Shown here one piece after another: positions 38,013 to 47,491 of a stretch of DNA of 64,000 nt. Positions within the stretch are counted from its first letter, which is position 1; every line of letters begins with the position of its first letter. The DNA comes from JAXMDC01 sp046349035 (GTDB lineage Bacteria; Pseudomonadota; Alphaproteobacteria; Rhizobiales; Kaistiaceae), in NCBI GenBank assembly GCA_046349035.1, contig JAXMDC010000004.1:62001-126000 (forward strand). Reading direction: 5' to 3'. A program made the position numbers and the translations under genes. The notes beneath the pieces were generated by a model that was not told the DNA's origin, searched no databases, and saw nothing but the letters and a program-made list of their open reading frames with translations.

Positions 38013-38849
38013 TTGCAGCGCGCTTTCGAGGACTTCCAGTCCGGCCAGACCATCCCGCTGGCCGATCTACAAGTGAGCGCCGGAGAAGTCGCGGCCTTCG
38101 ATGGCGCGTACGGCGTTCCCGGCGATTCCCACGCCAACCCCTGGCACGTCACCTCCTTGTTCATGCGCATGCTCTTCGATGGCTGGCTGAAGGAGTCTCT
38201 GTGCCTCGGCTCGCCCGGGATTGAACGCCTGGAGTGGCCCAACCCGGTGAGCGACGGCGACCGGCTGTCCGGCACATCGAATATCCTCGACTGTCGGCCC
38301 CTGCGCTCGCGTCCGACAATGGGCCTCCTCCGGATCCGCCACGAGGTTCGCAACGCCGCCGCCGCCGTAGTGCTGACCATGGACAAATCGGTACTCATGG
38401 AGCGGCGGATGCCAGGCGAGCCCGCACCGGCGATCGAAAGGACTGCGGCGCCCACTGCTCCCGACGGAGCCGGTACGGTGCTCGGAACCCATCGCTTCGA
38501 CGCCGGCGAGATCACGCGTTTTGCCGCCGCCTACGATCCCCAGGCGTTTCACCTCGATGGAGACGCGGCCGCCGCCACTCACTTCGGCGCGCTCTGCGCA
38601 TCGGGCTGGCACACGGCCGCTACCCACCATCGCCTATGGATCGCGCATCGCACGGCGCATCCCGAGGCCTGGCCAAGCGGCGCGGCCCAACTCCGTCGCG
38701 TTACCGACCTTCGCTGGTCGCGGCCGGTGTTTGCCGGCGATACGATCACTTACCGTTCGGCTCCGCAGGCCGGACCAGACACGCAGTCGTGCCGCCATTG
38801 GGCGGTCAATCGGGCCGGCGAAACGGTATTCTCTTACGTTTCGAACTAA
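38013..38849 (+). CDS. MaoC-type double hot-dog protein
   Basis: The 278-residue protein contains two hot-dog halves of the MaoC dehydratase type: an N-terminal half (FEDFQSGQTIPLADLQVS) and a C-terminal half with FAAAYDPQAFHLDGDAA and the DLRWSRPVFAGDTITY segment, the region holding the hydratase motif. A role in 2-enoyl-CoA hydration is possible, substrate unknown. The start is TTG, 11 bases after ychF, with only a weak ribosome site; no in-frame ATG suits better. It is convergent with the GST gene, with adjacent stops. Confidence 0.8.
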   Translation: MQRAFEDFQSGQTIPLADLQVSAGEVAAFDGAYGVPGDSHANPWHVTSLFMRMLFDGWLKESLCLGSPGIERLEWPNPVSDGDRLSGTSNILDCRPLRSRPTMGLLRIRHEVRNAAAAVVLTMDKSVLMERRMPGEPAPAIERTAAPTAPDGAGTVLGTHRFDAGEITRFAAAYDPQAFHLDGDAAAATHFGALCASGWHTAATHHRLWIAHRTAHPEAWPSGAAQLRRVTDLRWSRPVFAGDTITYRSAPQAGPDTQSCRHWAVNRAGETVFSYVSN

Positions 38850-39530
38850 TCAGCCTTTGCGCGGCAGGTCGTCGGCCGCAGGCTTTTCCCGCCGTGCCGC
38901 TTCTTCCCATGCCTGGAAATCGCGGTCGGCGAAGATCGCCTGGCAATAGGCCTCCGCCAAAGGCGAGAGCTTGGCCGCATAGGTGCGGAAGCGCGTTGCC
39001 ACCGGCGCATACATTGCATCGGCGATGGTGAAGCCGCCGAACAGGAACGGTCCGCCGCCGCGCTCGCCGAAGCGCTCCCGGCATTCCCGCCACATCGCTT
39101 CGATGCGGGCGATGTCGGCAGCCACCCCCTCCCCGTCGTGGCCGACGCCCGGGTGTCGACCGAGGAGGTCCATCGACAGGTGCTCGCGGAGCGGCCGAAA
39201 GCCGGAGTGCATCTCCGCCGAAACCGACCGCGCAATCGCCCGCGCCGCAGGATCCTCGGGCCAGAGCCTTCGCTCGGGAAAGCGCTCGGCGAGGTACTCG
39301 GCGATGGCGATCGAATCCCACACCTGGAGGTCGCCCTCGGGCCGCTTATGAATCAGCAGCGGCACCTTCCCGGTGGGGCTCAGCTTCATCAGGCGTTGCT
39401 TGTCGGCGGCCAGGCGGTAGCGGATGTAGATTTCGTCGAACGGCACACCCGCCTTGCGCATGACCAGCCAAGCGCGCAGCGACCAGGTCGAGGTGTCCTT
39501 GTAGCCCGTTACCAGCGCAAACTCGTTCAT
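38850..39530 (-). CDS. Glutathione S-transferase family protein
   Basis: The 226-residue protein has an N-terminal thioredoxin-like domain (SLRAWLVMRKAGVPFDEI, then LSPTGKVPLLIH and QVWDSIAIAEYLAERFPE) and a helical C-terminal GST domain. ATG 39530 overlaps the apt stop as TGATG, so it is translated with apt. It could detoxify electrophiles or handle oxidised products; the substrate is unknown. The GST at the end of a pet-mtnP-apt operon is a common Rhizobiales arrangement. Confidence 0.88.
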   Translation of the reverse strand: MNEFALVTGYKDTSTWSLRAWLVMRKAGVPFDEIYIRYRLAADKQRLMKLSPTGKVPLLIHKRPEGDLQVWDSIAIAEYLAERFPERRLWPEDPAARAIARSVSAEMHSGFRPLREHLSMDLLGRHPGVGHDGEGVAADIARIEAMWRECRERFGERGGGPFLFGGFTIADAMYAPVATRFRTYAAKLSPLAEAYCQAIFADRDFQAWEEAARREKPAADDLPRKG

Positions 39531-40066
39531 CAATGTCCCTCGAAACTCACGGCGGTGTGAACCTTGACCCCCCGCGCTCGCAGGCGGTCGGCGCCGCCGA
39601 GGTCGGGGAGATCGATGACGAAGGCAGCGCCCAAGAGTTCGCCGCCCGACCGGTGGATGAGGTCGATCGCGGCCAGCGCGGTGCCGCCGGTGGCGATGAG
39701 GTCGTCAATCAGCAGCACCTTGTCGTCGCGCAGGATTGCGTCGGCGTGCATCTCAACCGTGTCGGTTCCGTATTCGAGCGTGTAGTCCTGGCCGATCGTC
39801 TTCCCGGGTAGCTTGCCCTTCTTCCGGATCGGTACGAATCCGGCGTCCAGCCGCCAGGCAACCGCCCCGCCGAGAATGAAGCCCCTCGCCTCGATGCCGG
39901 CGACGTGGCGGATACCGCTCCGCCGAAAGGGCGCGCATAGGGCTTCGACGGCGAGGCCGAGGCCGGCGGCGTCGCCGAGCAGCGTGGTGATGTCGCGAAA
40001 CAGGATGCCCGGCTTCGGGTAGTCGGGGATCGTTCGGATCAGCGACTTCATGCGTTCGGCGCTCAT
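39530..40066 (-). CDS. apt: Adenine phosphoribosyltransferase
   Basis: Apt salvages adenine to AMP using PRPP. The 178 residues include IPDYPKPGILFRDITTLL, VAGIEARGFILGGAVAW, FVPIRKKGKLPG and the PRPP loop VLLIDDLIATGGTA. Its start overlaps the mtnP stop (ATGA), which fits function: MtnP releases adenine from methylthioadenosine, and Apt recycles it. Confidence 0.96.
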   Translation of the reverse strand: MSAERMKSLIRTIPDYPKPGILFRDITTLLGDAAGLGLAVEALCAPFRRSGIRHVAGIEARGFILGGAVAWRLDAGFVPIRKKGKLPGKTIGQDYTLEYGTDTVEMHADAILRDDKVLLIDDLIATGGTALAAIDLIHRSGGELLGAAFVIDLPDLGGADRLRARGVKVHTAVSFEGH

Positions 40067-40947
40067 GCGGAACGGCCCCGCAGCACGCGCCCGGCGACCG
40101 CATCCAGCCGAGCCACCAGGTCAGGATCGCGCGAACCCACGGCGGTTATCAGCGCGTGATCGAGCGAGCGGTCGGAGCCGATCGGACATGGTTCGTGTTC
40201 GGCTGGAAAGTCGCCCGCCAAGCGCAGGAGAACCCGCCGCACCTTGTCGGCGTTGTCCACAACGACGCGCACGATCTCGTCGACGCTGGAGGTGCCGTAG
40301 TCCGGCCGCCAGCAGTCGTGGTCGGTGACCATCGCCAACGCCGCGTAGCAGAGCTCCGCCTCGCGCGCGAGCTTGGCCTCCGGCATGTTGGTCATCCCGA
40401 CGACGTCGGCGCCCCAGGCGCGATGCATGCGGGCCTCGGCTCGCGTCGAGAACTGCGGCCCCTCAATCGCGACGTAGGTGCCGCCCCGGCGGTGGGGAAT
40501 ACCTTCGGCAGCGGCAGCGCGCGCGATACGGTCGGCAAGAAGCGGGCTGACCGGATCGGCCATCGACACATGCGCGACGCAGCCCTCGCCGAAGAAGGTC
40601 TTGGCTCGGGCAAAGGTACGATCGATGAACTGGTCGACCACCACCAACATGCCCGGCGGCAAATCGTCATTCAGCGAGCCGCAGGCGGAGACCGACACCA
40701 CGTCGGTGACACCAAGGCGCTTCAATGCGTCAATGTTGGCGCGGTAGTTGATGGCGGATGGCGAGAGGCGGTGCCCGCGGCCGTGGCGAGGCAGGAAGGC
40801 GATCTTGAGCGCGCCGATCAAGCCCACGCGAATCTGATCGGAGGGGGCGCCCCACGGCGTTTCCACCGTTTCCCAGCGCGCCTCGGCAACGCCGGGGAGG
40901 TCGTACACACCCGACCCGCCAATGATTCCAAGCACCGCTCGCGTCAT
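40063..40947 (-). CDS. mtnP: S-methyl-5'-thioadenosine phosphorylase
   Basis: MtnP splits methylthioadenosine, a by-product of polyamine synthesis, into adenine and methylthioribose-1-phosphate. The 294 residues show LGIIGGSGVYDLPG, FLPRHGRGHRLSPSAINYRA, VSACGSLNDDL and the ATP/purine-binding EGPQFSTRAEA and VGMTNMPEAKLARE. ATG 40947 is chosen over the upstream frame because the family begins MTRAVLGIIGG. It lies 31 bases after petC in the same operon. Confidence 0.95.
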   Translation of the reverse strand: MTRAVLGIIGGSGVYDLPGVAEARWETVETPWGAPSDQIRVGLIGALKIAFLPRHGRGHRLSPSAINYRANIDALKRLGVTDVVSVSACGSLNDDLPPGMLVVVDQFIDRTFARAKTFFGEGCVAHVSMADPVSPLLADRIARAAAAEGIPHRRGGTYVAIEGPQFSTRAEARMHRAWGADVVGMTNMPEAKLAREAELCYAALAMVTDHDCWRPDYGTSSVDEIVRVVVDNADKVRRVLLRLAGDFPAEHEPCPIGSDRSLDHALITAVGSRDPDLVARLDAVAGRVLRGRSA

Positions 40948-40978
40948 CGCGCCCAACCCAAAACGCGCCGGGCAGGGC

Positions 40979-41836
40979 TCAGTGCGGTACGCCGGCCCAG
41001 ACCCGCTTCTTGGTAAAATACATGAGCCCGGCAAAAACGATGAGGAAGATCATCGTCTCAAAGCCGATGCGCTTGCGATCCACGAGGTGCGGTTCAGCCG
41101 CCCACATCAGGAACGCCGCAACGTCCTTGGCATACTGGTCGACCGTCTCGGGCGTGCCGTCGGCGTAGCGAATACCGCCGGCACTGAGCGGCGGCGGCAT
41201 AGCCATCGCATGCGAAGGAAAAGCGGTGTTGTAGAAGAGGCCCGGCGGGACCGTGACGCCGGCCGGCGGATCCTGAAAACCGGTCAGCAGCGCATGCACA
41301 TAGTCAGCGCCGCCCTCCTGGTATTGCAGGAAGAAGTCGAAGAGAAACTGCGGAAACCCGCGTTCGACGCCGCGCGATTTGGCGATCAGCGAGAGGTCGG
41401 GAGGTACCGCGCCGTTGTTGTTGCTCTTGGCAATCTCGTCATTGGCAAAGGGCGGAACAAACCGGTCTGAGGGCCGGCCCGGGCGCTTGAACATCTCTCC
41501 CGCCGCGTTGGGCCCGTCGCCGACCTGATATTGAGCAGCCAGCGCCTTGACCTCGTCGGGCGAGAATTGCGGCCCGCCGGCCTCGCCGAGGTTTCGGAAC
41601 GCCACCAGGTTCAACGAGTGGCAGAATGCACAGACGTCTTTGTAGACCTGGAAACCGCGCTGCAGCTGGGCCCGGTCGAACGTCCCGAACACGCCTGCGA
41701 AAGACCATCGCTGCGCGGTCAGTTTGGTCTCATGGGCCGGCGGCTCGGCAGCGTTCGCCGGCGGCAACCCAAGGCTGAACCCACCCGCCAGCAGAACGCC
41801 GGCCAGGAGGACCAGACGAAATCTCGCCGCCGCCAT
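40979..41836 (-). CDS. petC: Cytochrome c1, bc1 complex
   Basis: The 285-residue subunit passes electrons from the Rieske centre to cytochrome c. It has a signal peptide, the heme site CAFCH with the N-terminal context VYKDVCAFCHSLN, the axial methionine region SHAMAMPPPLS, and one C-terminal membrane anchor (TMIFLIVFAGLMYF). ATG 41836 overlaps the petB stop as TGATG; it follows petA-petB in the conserved order. Confidence 0.96.
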   Translation of the reverse strand: MAAARFRLVLLAGVLLAGGFSLGLPPANAAEPPAHETKLTAQRWSFAGVFGTFDRAQLQRGFQVYKDVCAFCHSLNLVAFRNLGEAGGPQFSPDEVKALAAQYQVGDGPNAAGEMFKRPGRPSDRFVPPFANDEIAKSNNNGAVPPDLSLIAKSRGVERGFPQFLFDFFLQYQEGGADYVHALLTGFQDPPAGVTVPPGLFYNTAFPSHAMAMPPPLSAGGIRYADGTPETVDQYAKDVAAFLMWAAEPHLVDRKRIGFETMIFLIVFAGLMYFTKKRVWAGVPH

Positions 41837-43065
41837 CAATGCCCCTGCCCCGAAAGGACCGGCTCGCTGATGCTCGGCGGCAGCGGCCGTACTGGCTCCA
41901 CCAGACCGAGGATCGGCAGCACGACCAGGAAATGGATGAAGTAGTAGCCGGTGAGGAGGCGCGCGGCGAGCACGTACCCACCCTCCGGCGGCTGCGCGCC
42001 GAGATAACCGAGACCGATCACGGTGACGACGAGGATCCAGTAAAACTGCCGGTAAAGCGGCCGAAACGTCGCAGAGCGCACCTTACTGGTGTCCAGCCAC
42101 GGCAGCAGGAACAGGACCAGGATTGACCCGGCCAACGCGACCACGCCGCCGAGCTTGGAGGGGATCGCCCGCAGGATCGCGTAGAACGGCAGGAAGTACC
42201 ATTCCGGCACGATGTGCGGCGGCGTCTTCAGCGGATCGGCGGGAATGTAGTTGTCGGGGTGGCTGAGATAGTTCGGGAGATAGAATGTCAGCCAGCAGAA
42301 CAGGATCAAGAACACCGCCAACGCCAGCCCGTCCTTGATGGTGAAATAGGGATGGAACGGCAGAACGTCCTTACGCGCCTTCGGCTCTATGCCGACCGGA
42401 TTGTTGTTTCCCGGCACGTGCAGCGCCCAGATGTGCAGCCCGACGACTGCAGCAATGACGAAGGGCACGAGGTAATGCAGCGCATAGAAGCGGTTGAGGG
42501 TCGCGCCACCGACGCTGAAATCGCCCCACAGCAGCGTCGTGACGTAGTCGCCAATTACCGGGATGGCGGTGAAGAGATTGGTGATCACCGTCGCCGCCCA
42601 GAACGACATCTGCCCCCAGGGGAGCACGTAGCCAAAGAACGCCGCCGCCATCATCAGCACGAAGATCAGGACGCCGAGGATCCACAGCACTTCGCGAGGG
42701 TCCTTGTAGGAGCCGTAGTACAAGCCGCGGAAGATGTGGACATAAACGGCGAAGAAAAACATCGAAGCGCCGTTGGCGTGGAGATAGCGGATCAGCCAGC
42801 CGTAGTTGACGTCGCGCATGATGTGCTCGACGGAAGCGAATGCGAGGTTCGCGTCGGAATTGTAGTGCATAGCCAGCACCACGCCGGTGGCGATTTGCGC
42901 CACCAGCATGAAGCTGAGAATGCCGCCGAAGCTCCACCAGTAGTTGAGATTGCGCGGTATCGGGAACGACACCAGAGCCTCGTGCGCCAAGCCAATGATC
43001 GGCAGCCGCTTCTCGAACCAGCGGGCAACGCGCGACTTCGGCTGATATCGCCACAACGATTCCAT
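41836..43065 (-). CDS. petB: Cytochrome b, bc1 complex
   Basis: The 409-residue integral membrane subunit holds two b hemes and both quinone sites of complex III. Heme ligand pairs are visible in LHANGASMFFFAVYVHIFRG and FYALHYLVPFVIAAVVGLH; the Qo motif PEWYFLPFYAILR is intact. Eight membrane helices fit the long hydrophobic pattern. It starts 3 bases after petA and is overlapped by petC at its end. Confidence 0.97.
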   Translation of the reverse strand: MESLWRYQPKSRVARWFEKRLPIIGLAHEALVSFPIPRNLNYWWSFGGILSFMLVAQIATGVVLAMHYNSDANLAFASVEHIMRDVNYGWLIRYLHANGASMFFFAVYVHIFRGLYYGSYKDPREVLWILGVLIFVLMMAAAFFGYVLPWGQMSFWAATVITNLFTAIPVIGDYVTTLLWGDFSVGGATLNRFYALHYLVPFVIAAVVGLHIWALHVPGNNNPVGIEPKARKDVLPFHPYFTIKDGLALAVFLILFCWLTFYLPNYLSHPDNYIPADPLKTPPHIVPEWYFLPFYAILRAIPSKLGGVVALAGSILVLFLLPWLDTSKVRSATFRPLYRQFYWILVVTVIGLGYLGAQPPEGGYVLAARLLTGYYFIHFLVVLPILGLVEPVRPLPPSISEPVLSGQGH

Positions 43066-43068
43066 GGC

Positions 43069-43632
43069 CTATCCGATCCGCAGGAGAGTGTCGGTTACGA
43101 AGCTGTATTTCGGTATCGGCAAGTTCTCCGGAGCCGGCCCCTGACGGATGCGCCCGGCAGTGTCGTATTGCGACCCATGGCAGGGACAAAACCAGCCGCC
43201 GAAGTCGCCCTGCGGCCCGATCGGCACGCAGCCGAGATGGGTGCAGATGCCAACCATAACGATGAATGCCGGATTCCCCGGCGCCGCGCGGTTTCCGGCA
43301 CTGGCGACGGCCCCCGTCGGCAAGTTGTCGTTCCGCGCTAGAGGATCCTTCAGTTCACCCAGCGGCACCGCGGCGGCATCGGCGAGTTCCGTGGCGGTGC
43401 GATGGCGAATGAACACCGGCTTGCCGCGCCATTTCACCGTCAACGCCGTGCCCGGCGCCAGCGATGACACGTCGACCTCGACCGACGCCAGCGCCAGCGC
43501 CGAGGCATCCGGGTTCATCTGGTCGATGAAAGGCCAAGCGGTGAAGCCGATGCCTACCGCACCGACGGTGCCCGTGGCCACATAGAGGAAATCCCGCCGG
43601 GTCGGCTCCACGGCCTCGAACGTCTCTGCCAT
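43069..43632 (-). CDS. petA: Ubiquinol-cytochrome c reductase Rieske iron-sulfur subunit
   Basis: The 187-residue Rieske protein has a Tat-type membrane anchor (RRDFLYVATGTVGAVG), then the 2Fe-2S ligand motifs CTHLGC and CPCHGS with context GGWFCPCHGSQYD. It is the first gene of petABC-mtnP-apt-gst. The promoter must be in the 174 bases upstream; I see no clear boxes. Confidence 0.97.
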   Translation of the reverse strand: MAETFEAVEPTRRDFLYVATGTVGAVGIGFTAWPFIDQMNPDASALALASVEVDVSSLAPGTALTVKWRGKPVFIRHRTATELADAAAVPLGELKDPLARNDNLPTGAVASAGNRAAPGNPAFIVMVGICTHLGCVPIGPQGDFGGWFCPCHGSQYDTAGRIRQGPAPENLPIPKYSFVTDTLLRIG

Positions 43633-43806
43633 CGTGCCCTCAAAGCGCCGCTCAGGACCACAGCGGCTGGGAACCGTTCGCAGCGCCCGCCCGCCGCGAG
43701 AATCGCCCTGAATGGCGCGGAGCCTCTTTTACCGGCCGGCCCCGGCTTGTCCACCGCGCAAGCGACCGGGGCGTCAAAGTGCCCCGGCTGGCAAATCTGA
43801 TGCTCA

Positions 43807-45681
43807 CTATTCCGCTGCCGCCACCGCCGCTGAGCCCTCTTCCAGCCCCAGGAACCCGCCGGACTGGCGGCGCCAGAGGCGGGCGTAAAGCCCGTCCTTT
43901 CGCAGTAATTCTTCGTGCGTTCCGGTTTCGACGATGCGCCCGCGGTCGATCACGATCAGGCGATCAAGCACGGCGATGGTCGACAGGCGGTGAGCGATAG
44001 CGATGACCGTCTTGCCGGACATCAACTGATAGAGCTGTTCCTGGATGGCCGCCTCAACCTCCGAATCGAGGGCCGATGTCGCCTCGTCGAGTACCAGAAT
44101 CGGCGCGTCCTTGAGCAGCAACCGGGCGATCGCCACCCGCTGTCGCTGACCGCCGGAGAGTTTGACGCCCCGCTCGCCGACATGCGCCTCGTAGCCGCTG
44201 CGGCCGTTGAAATCCTTGAGGTCGACCACGAAGTCATGCGCCTGAGCGCGGCGCGCCGCCGCCTCGATATCGGCGAACGCCGCGCCCGGCCGGCCATAGG
44301 CGATGTTGTCGCGCACGGAACGGTGGAGAAGCGAGGTGTCCTGAGTCACCACCCCGATCGCCGCGCGCAGACTCTCCTGCGTCACCATCGCAATGTTCTG
44401 CCCGTCGATGCGAATCTGACCGCCCTCCACGTCGTAGAAGCGGAGCAGCAGGTTCACCAGCGTTGACTTGCCCGCGCCCGATCGACCGACGATCCCGACC
44501 CGCTCGCCGGGCTTCACCGTCAAGGACAAGTGGTCGATCACGCCGTCCGTTCGGCCATAGTGGAACGAGACGTCATCGAACTCGATCTCACCGCGGGTGA
44601 CCGTGAGGGCGCGCGCCGCCGGCGCGTCGATCAGGCTGTGCGACCGGCTGATCGTCTGCATGCCGTTCTGCACGGTGCCGATGTTCTCGAACAGCGACGT
44701 GATCTGCCGCAAGATCATGTTCGACACCTGATTGAGCCGGAAGACCAGCGCGCCGGCCATGGCGATTGCCCCGACCGTCACCACGCCGTCCGACCAAAGC
44801 CAAACCGCGACGCCGCAAACGCCAACGATCAGCAAGCTGTTGATGATGGCCAGAGTGACCATGAGCGTCGCCATCGGCCCGGCGAATGCGCGAAACGCCT
44901 GCATGTGGCGCCGAAAGCCTTCGAGAACGAAGGCGTCCTCGCGCTCGGCATGAGCGAAGAGTTTTACCGACTGGATGTTGGTGTAGCTGTCGACGATCCT
45001 TCCGGAGAGGACTGAGTTCGCCTCCGACACCGCCGCTGAACGCGGCCGTATCGGCGGCACGAGCTTCCAGATTGTGATGGAATAGGCCACGAGCCACACG
45101 GCAATCGGCACCAGCATGGCGATGTGTAAGCGGCCGAACAGGAACATCGTGCCGCCGACATAGATCCCCAGTGTCCAGACGCCGTCGATGATGCTGCCAA
45201 CCGTCTCGCGGAGGGCTGGGCCGGTTTGCATCACTTTTTGGGCGATGCGACCGGCAAAATCGTTCTGGAAGAAGGAAAGGCTCTGTCTGAGGACGTAGCG
45301 ATAGTTCTGCCAGCGCACCAAGCCGGTCAGGCTGGGGACAAGGGCCAGATTGTTGAAGCCGCGCGACAGCCACGCCGACAAAGGCCGCAGGACAAGGACG
45401 GCGATCACCATCCCCGCTAATTGCCAGCCATATTGTTGGAAAAACTCGGCCCGCGGCCGCTCGACCGGCCACGGGGCCGCCCAGTCGACAATCGCTCCGA
45501 GAAAGCCGGCCAGCGCCATCTCAATGACCGTCGCGAGGAGCGAGACCAGGAGAACCGCGACCACCAGCCAGCGAACCGGCTCGATGAAGTACTTGTAGAA
45601 CGCGACGACGCGGTCGGGCGGCCGCGCCACCGGCGCGTCCGCGAACGGATCGAACAGCCGCTCAAACCAACCAGTCTTCAT
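43807..45681 (-). CDS. ABC transporter, fused permease/ATPase (exporter type)
   Basis: The 624-residue protein is an ABCB-type half transporter: six membrane helices in the first half (e.g. LVVAVLLVSLLATVIEMAL) and an ATPase with Walker A GRSGAGKST, signature LSGGQRQRV, Walker B LVLDEATSALD, and H-loop AHRLSTI. It most likely works as a homodimer exporting a lipid or drug-like substrate; the substrate is unknown. ATG 45681 is chosen since the upstream extension looks non-coding. Confidence 0.93.
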   Translation of the reverse strand: MKTGWFERLFDPFADAPVARPPDRVVAFYKYFIEPVRWLVVAVLLVSLLATVIEMALAGFLGAIVDWAAPWPVERPRAEFFQQYGWQLAGMVIAVLVLRPLSAWLSRGFNNLALVPSLTGLVRWQNYRYVLRQSLSFFQNDFAGRIAQKVMQTGPALRETVGSIIDGVWTLGIYVGGTMFLFGRLHIAMLVPIAVWLVAYSITIWKLVPPIRPRSAAVSEANSVLSGRIVDSYTNIQSVKLFAHAEREDAFVLEGFRRHMQAFRAFAGPMATLMVTLAIINSLLIVGVCGVAVWLWSDGVVTVGAIAMAGALVFRLNQVSNMILRQITSLFENIGTVQNGMQTISRSHSLIDAPAARALTVTRGEIEFDDVSFHYGRTDGVIDHLSLTVKPGERVGIVGRSGAGKSTLVNLLLRFYDVEGGQIRIDGQNIAMVTQESLRAAIGVVTQDTSLLHRSVRDNIAYGRPGAAFADIEAAARRAQAHDFVVDLKDFNGRSGYEAHVGERGVKLSGGQRQRVAIARLLLKDAPILVLDEATSALDSEVEAAIQEQLYQLMSGKTVIAIAHRLSTIAVLDRLIVIDRGRIVETGTHEELLRKDGLYARLWRRQSGGFLGLEEGSAAVAAAE

Positions 45682-45771
45682 CCGTAGCCTGCCTGCGGCG
45701 ACCGGGGACTTGCCCGACCGCCCAACAACGGATAGCCGAGCCGGGATGGAGGCGAAAGCCAACTGCCGTCA

Positions 45772-45786
45772 CAGCTCCGGGAGCTG
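45772..45786. promoter_or_regulatory. Short perfect inverted repeat upstream of hemF
   Basis: CAGCTCC-G-GGAGCTG is a perfect 7-bp inverted repeat 36 bases before the hemF start, in the gap between hemF and the divergent ABC gene. It could be an operator or a hairpin in the leader; there is no further support. Confidence 0.3.
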
Positions 45787-45821
45787 AGCGGATTCAATGT
45801 CTGTCTTCTAGCGGAGCGGTC

Positions 45822-46712
45822 ATGGTCGTCGCGTTACCGGCTGACATCGAAGCCAAGAAAACCACCGCGGCCGAGTGGTTTGCCGGCCTGCGCGACAAGC
45901 TGACCGCTGCTTTTGAGGCGATCGAGAACGACCTGCCCGCCGGCGCGCCGCTCGCCGATCGGCCGCCCGGCCGTTTCGTGCGCACAGATTGGCTCCGCTC
46001 CGAGGCCAATGGTGGCGGCGGCACAATGGCCATCATGCACGGCCGCGTCTTTGAGAAGGTTGGCGTCCACGTATCGGTGGTCAACGGAAGGTTCTCTGAG
46101 GAGTTCCGCAAGCAAATGCCGGGCGCGGAACTCGATCCCCGCTTCTGGGCCGCGGGCGTGTCGCTAATCGCGCACATGCAGAACCCGCATGTCCCGGCCG
46201 CGCACATGAATACCCGCATGGTGGTGACAACGCGGCAGTGGTTCGGGGGCGGCGGCGACCTGACGCCGGTTCTCGATCGGCGGCGAAACCAGGAGGATCC
46301 CGATTCGATAGCCTTTCACGAGGCTATGCGCGACGCCTGCCTTGCGCACCGGCAAGTCGACTACCAACGCTACAAGACCTGGTGTGACGAGTACTTCTTC
46401 CTGAAGCACCGCAACGAGATGCGCGGCATCGGCGGCATCTTCTACGACAACCTGAACAGCGGCGACTGGGACGCGGACTTTGCCTTCACCCGCGACGTCG
46501 GCCTCGCTTTTCTGAAGATCTATCCGCAGCTCATTCGACGGAATTTCACCCAGCCGTGGACCGAAGACGATCGCGACGAGCAGTTGGTTCGCCGCGGCCG
46601 CTACGCCGAATTCAATCTGATCTACGACCGCGGCACCACCTTCGGCCTGCGCACCGGCGGCAATGTCGACTCGATCCTCTCGTCGCTGCCACCGGTCGCC
46701 AAATGGCCTTAG
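45822..46712 (+). CDS. hemF: Oxygen-dependent coproporphyrinogen III oxidase
   Basis: HemF oxidatively decarboxylates coproporphyrinogen III to protoporphyrinogen IX, using O2, in heme synthesis. The 296 residues include VHVSVVNGRFSEEF, MNTRMVVTTRQWFGGGGDLTPV, WCDEYFFLKHRNEMRGIGGIFYDN and RRGRYAEFNLIYDRGT with FGLRTGG. Length is typical (about 300). Heme made here could serve petABC and MsrQ. Confidence 0.96.
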   Translation: MVVALPADIEAKKTTAAEWFAGLRDKLTAAFEAIENDLPAGAPLADRPPGRFVRTDWLRSEANGGGGTMAIMHGRVFEKVGVHVSVVNGRFSEEFRKQMPGAELDPRFWAAGVSLIAHMQNPHVPAAHMNTRMVVTTRQWFGGGGDLTPVLDRRRNQEDPDSIAFHEAMRDACLAHRQVDYQRYKTWCDEYFFLKHRNEMRGIGGIFYDNLNSGDWDADFAFTRDVGLAFLKIYPQLIRRNFTQPWTEDDRDEQLVRRGRYAEFNLIYDRGTTFGLRTGGNVDSILSSLPPVAKWP

Positions 46713-46728
46713 CCGCTCTAACGGATGC

Positions 46729-47328
46729 CTAGGGCGTGGAGTTCGGTTGGCCCTCGCGCGCGGCGCGGTTGGCGGCGCGGCGCGCCGCGATCACCTGCGG
46801 CGTCACATCGGTGCCAAAGACCTTGTCCCAAAAACCGCTGGTGACGCCGAAGTTCATCTTCTCGTCGAAGTGATGATGCAGGGCATGCCGCCGCTTGAGG
46901 CGCATGCCGTAGCCGTCCGGCGCGAACTTCCAATGATGCACGGCATGGTGGGTGGTGACGTACCAGAGGTAACCCAGGGCCACGCCGGCGGTGATTCCCG
47001 CAGCCCAGGTGAAGTCCAGCACGAGATCGAGCGGCAAGAAGACGATCAGGAACATGATCGTCATCGATAGCCACGTCGGCGCCCCGATCAGCGCTTCCTG
47101 GTCGTTGTGATGCGCATCGTGCATTTCCTTAATGTAGGGGACGTGGTGCAGCACGAACCGGTGCAGCAAATATTCGATGAAGGTCCACAGCCCGACGCCA
47201 GCGACAACGGCCGCCAGGATTGGCGCGGCCTGGGGCGGTGCCGTCAAAATCGCTGCCGTCGCCAGCGCCGGTGCCGCCACCGGGTAGATGAAGAAATCGC
47301 CGTAATATCCGAAGCGTGATAGGCGCAT
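46729..47328 (-). CDS. Fatty acid hydroxylase/sterol desaturase-family protein
   Basis: The 199-residue membrane protein shows the histidine-box pattern of the diiron fatty acid hydroxylase superfamily: HRFVLHH, HDAHH, THHAVHH and RHALHHH, between four or so hydrophobic helices. It likely hydroxylates or desaturates a lipid (for example a fatty acid or carotenoid); the substrate is unknown. It is convergent with hemF. Confidence 0.9.
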   Translation of the reverse strand: MRLSRFGYYGDFFIYPVAAPALATAAILTAPPQAAPILAAVVAGVGLWTFIEYLLHRFVLHHVPYIKEMHDAHHNDQEALIGAPTWLSMTIMFLIVFLPLDLVLDFTWAAGITAGVALGYLWYVTTHHAVHHWKFAPDGYGMRLKRRHALHHHFDEKMNFGVTSGFWDKVFGTDVTPQVIAARRAANRAAREGQPNSTP

Positions 47329-47491
47329 GATGGCGTCCTGTATGTTCTGTCAGGCCCCCAGCCTTAAGAATTGTGAGAACCCGCGCCGAACGAGCACACG
47401 CGCGTACCGCTTTTTAGGACAAGCCGCCCCGTTTTGTCACGGCTTTTGCCTCCTCCGGCTGGCGGCGGGCGCCGGCCGCTCTTCTGCGATC

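Noticed and set aside
42214..43341. Plus-strand open frame opposite petB and petA
   Set aside because: It covers conserved cytochrome b and Rieske genes and has biased, domain-free composition.
47329..47491. tRNA gene between the hydroxylase and cca genes
   Set aside because: No T-loop GTTCGAAnC pattern or cloverleaf could be found on either strand.
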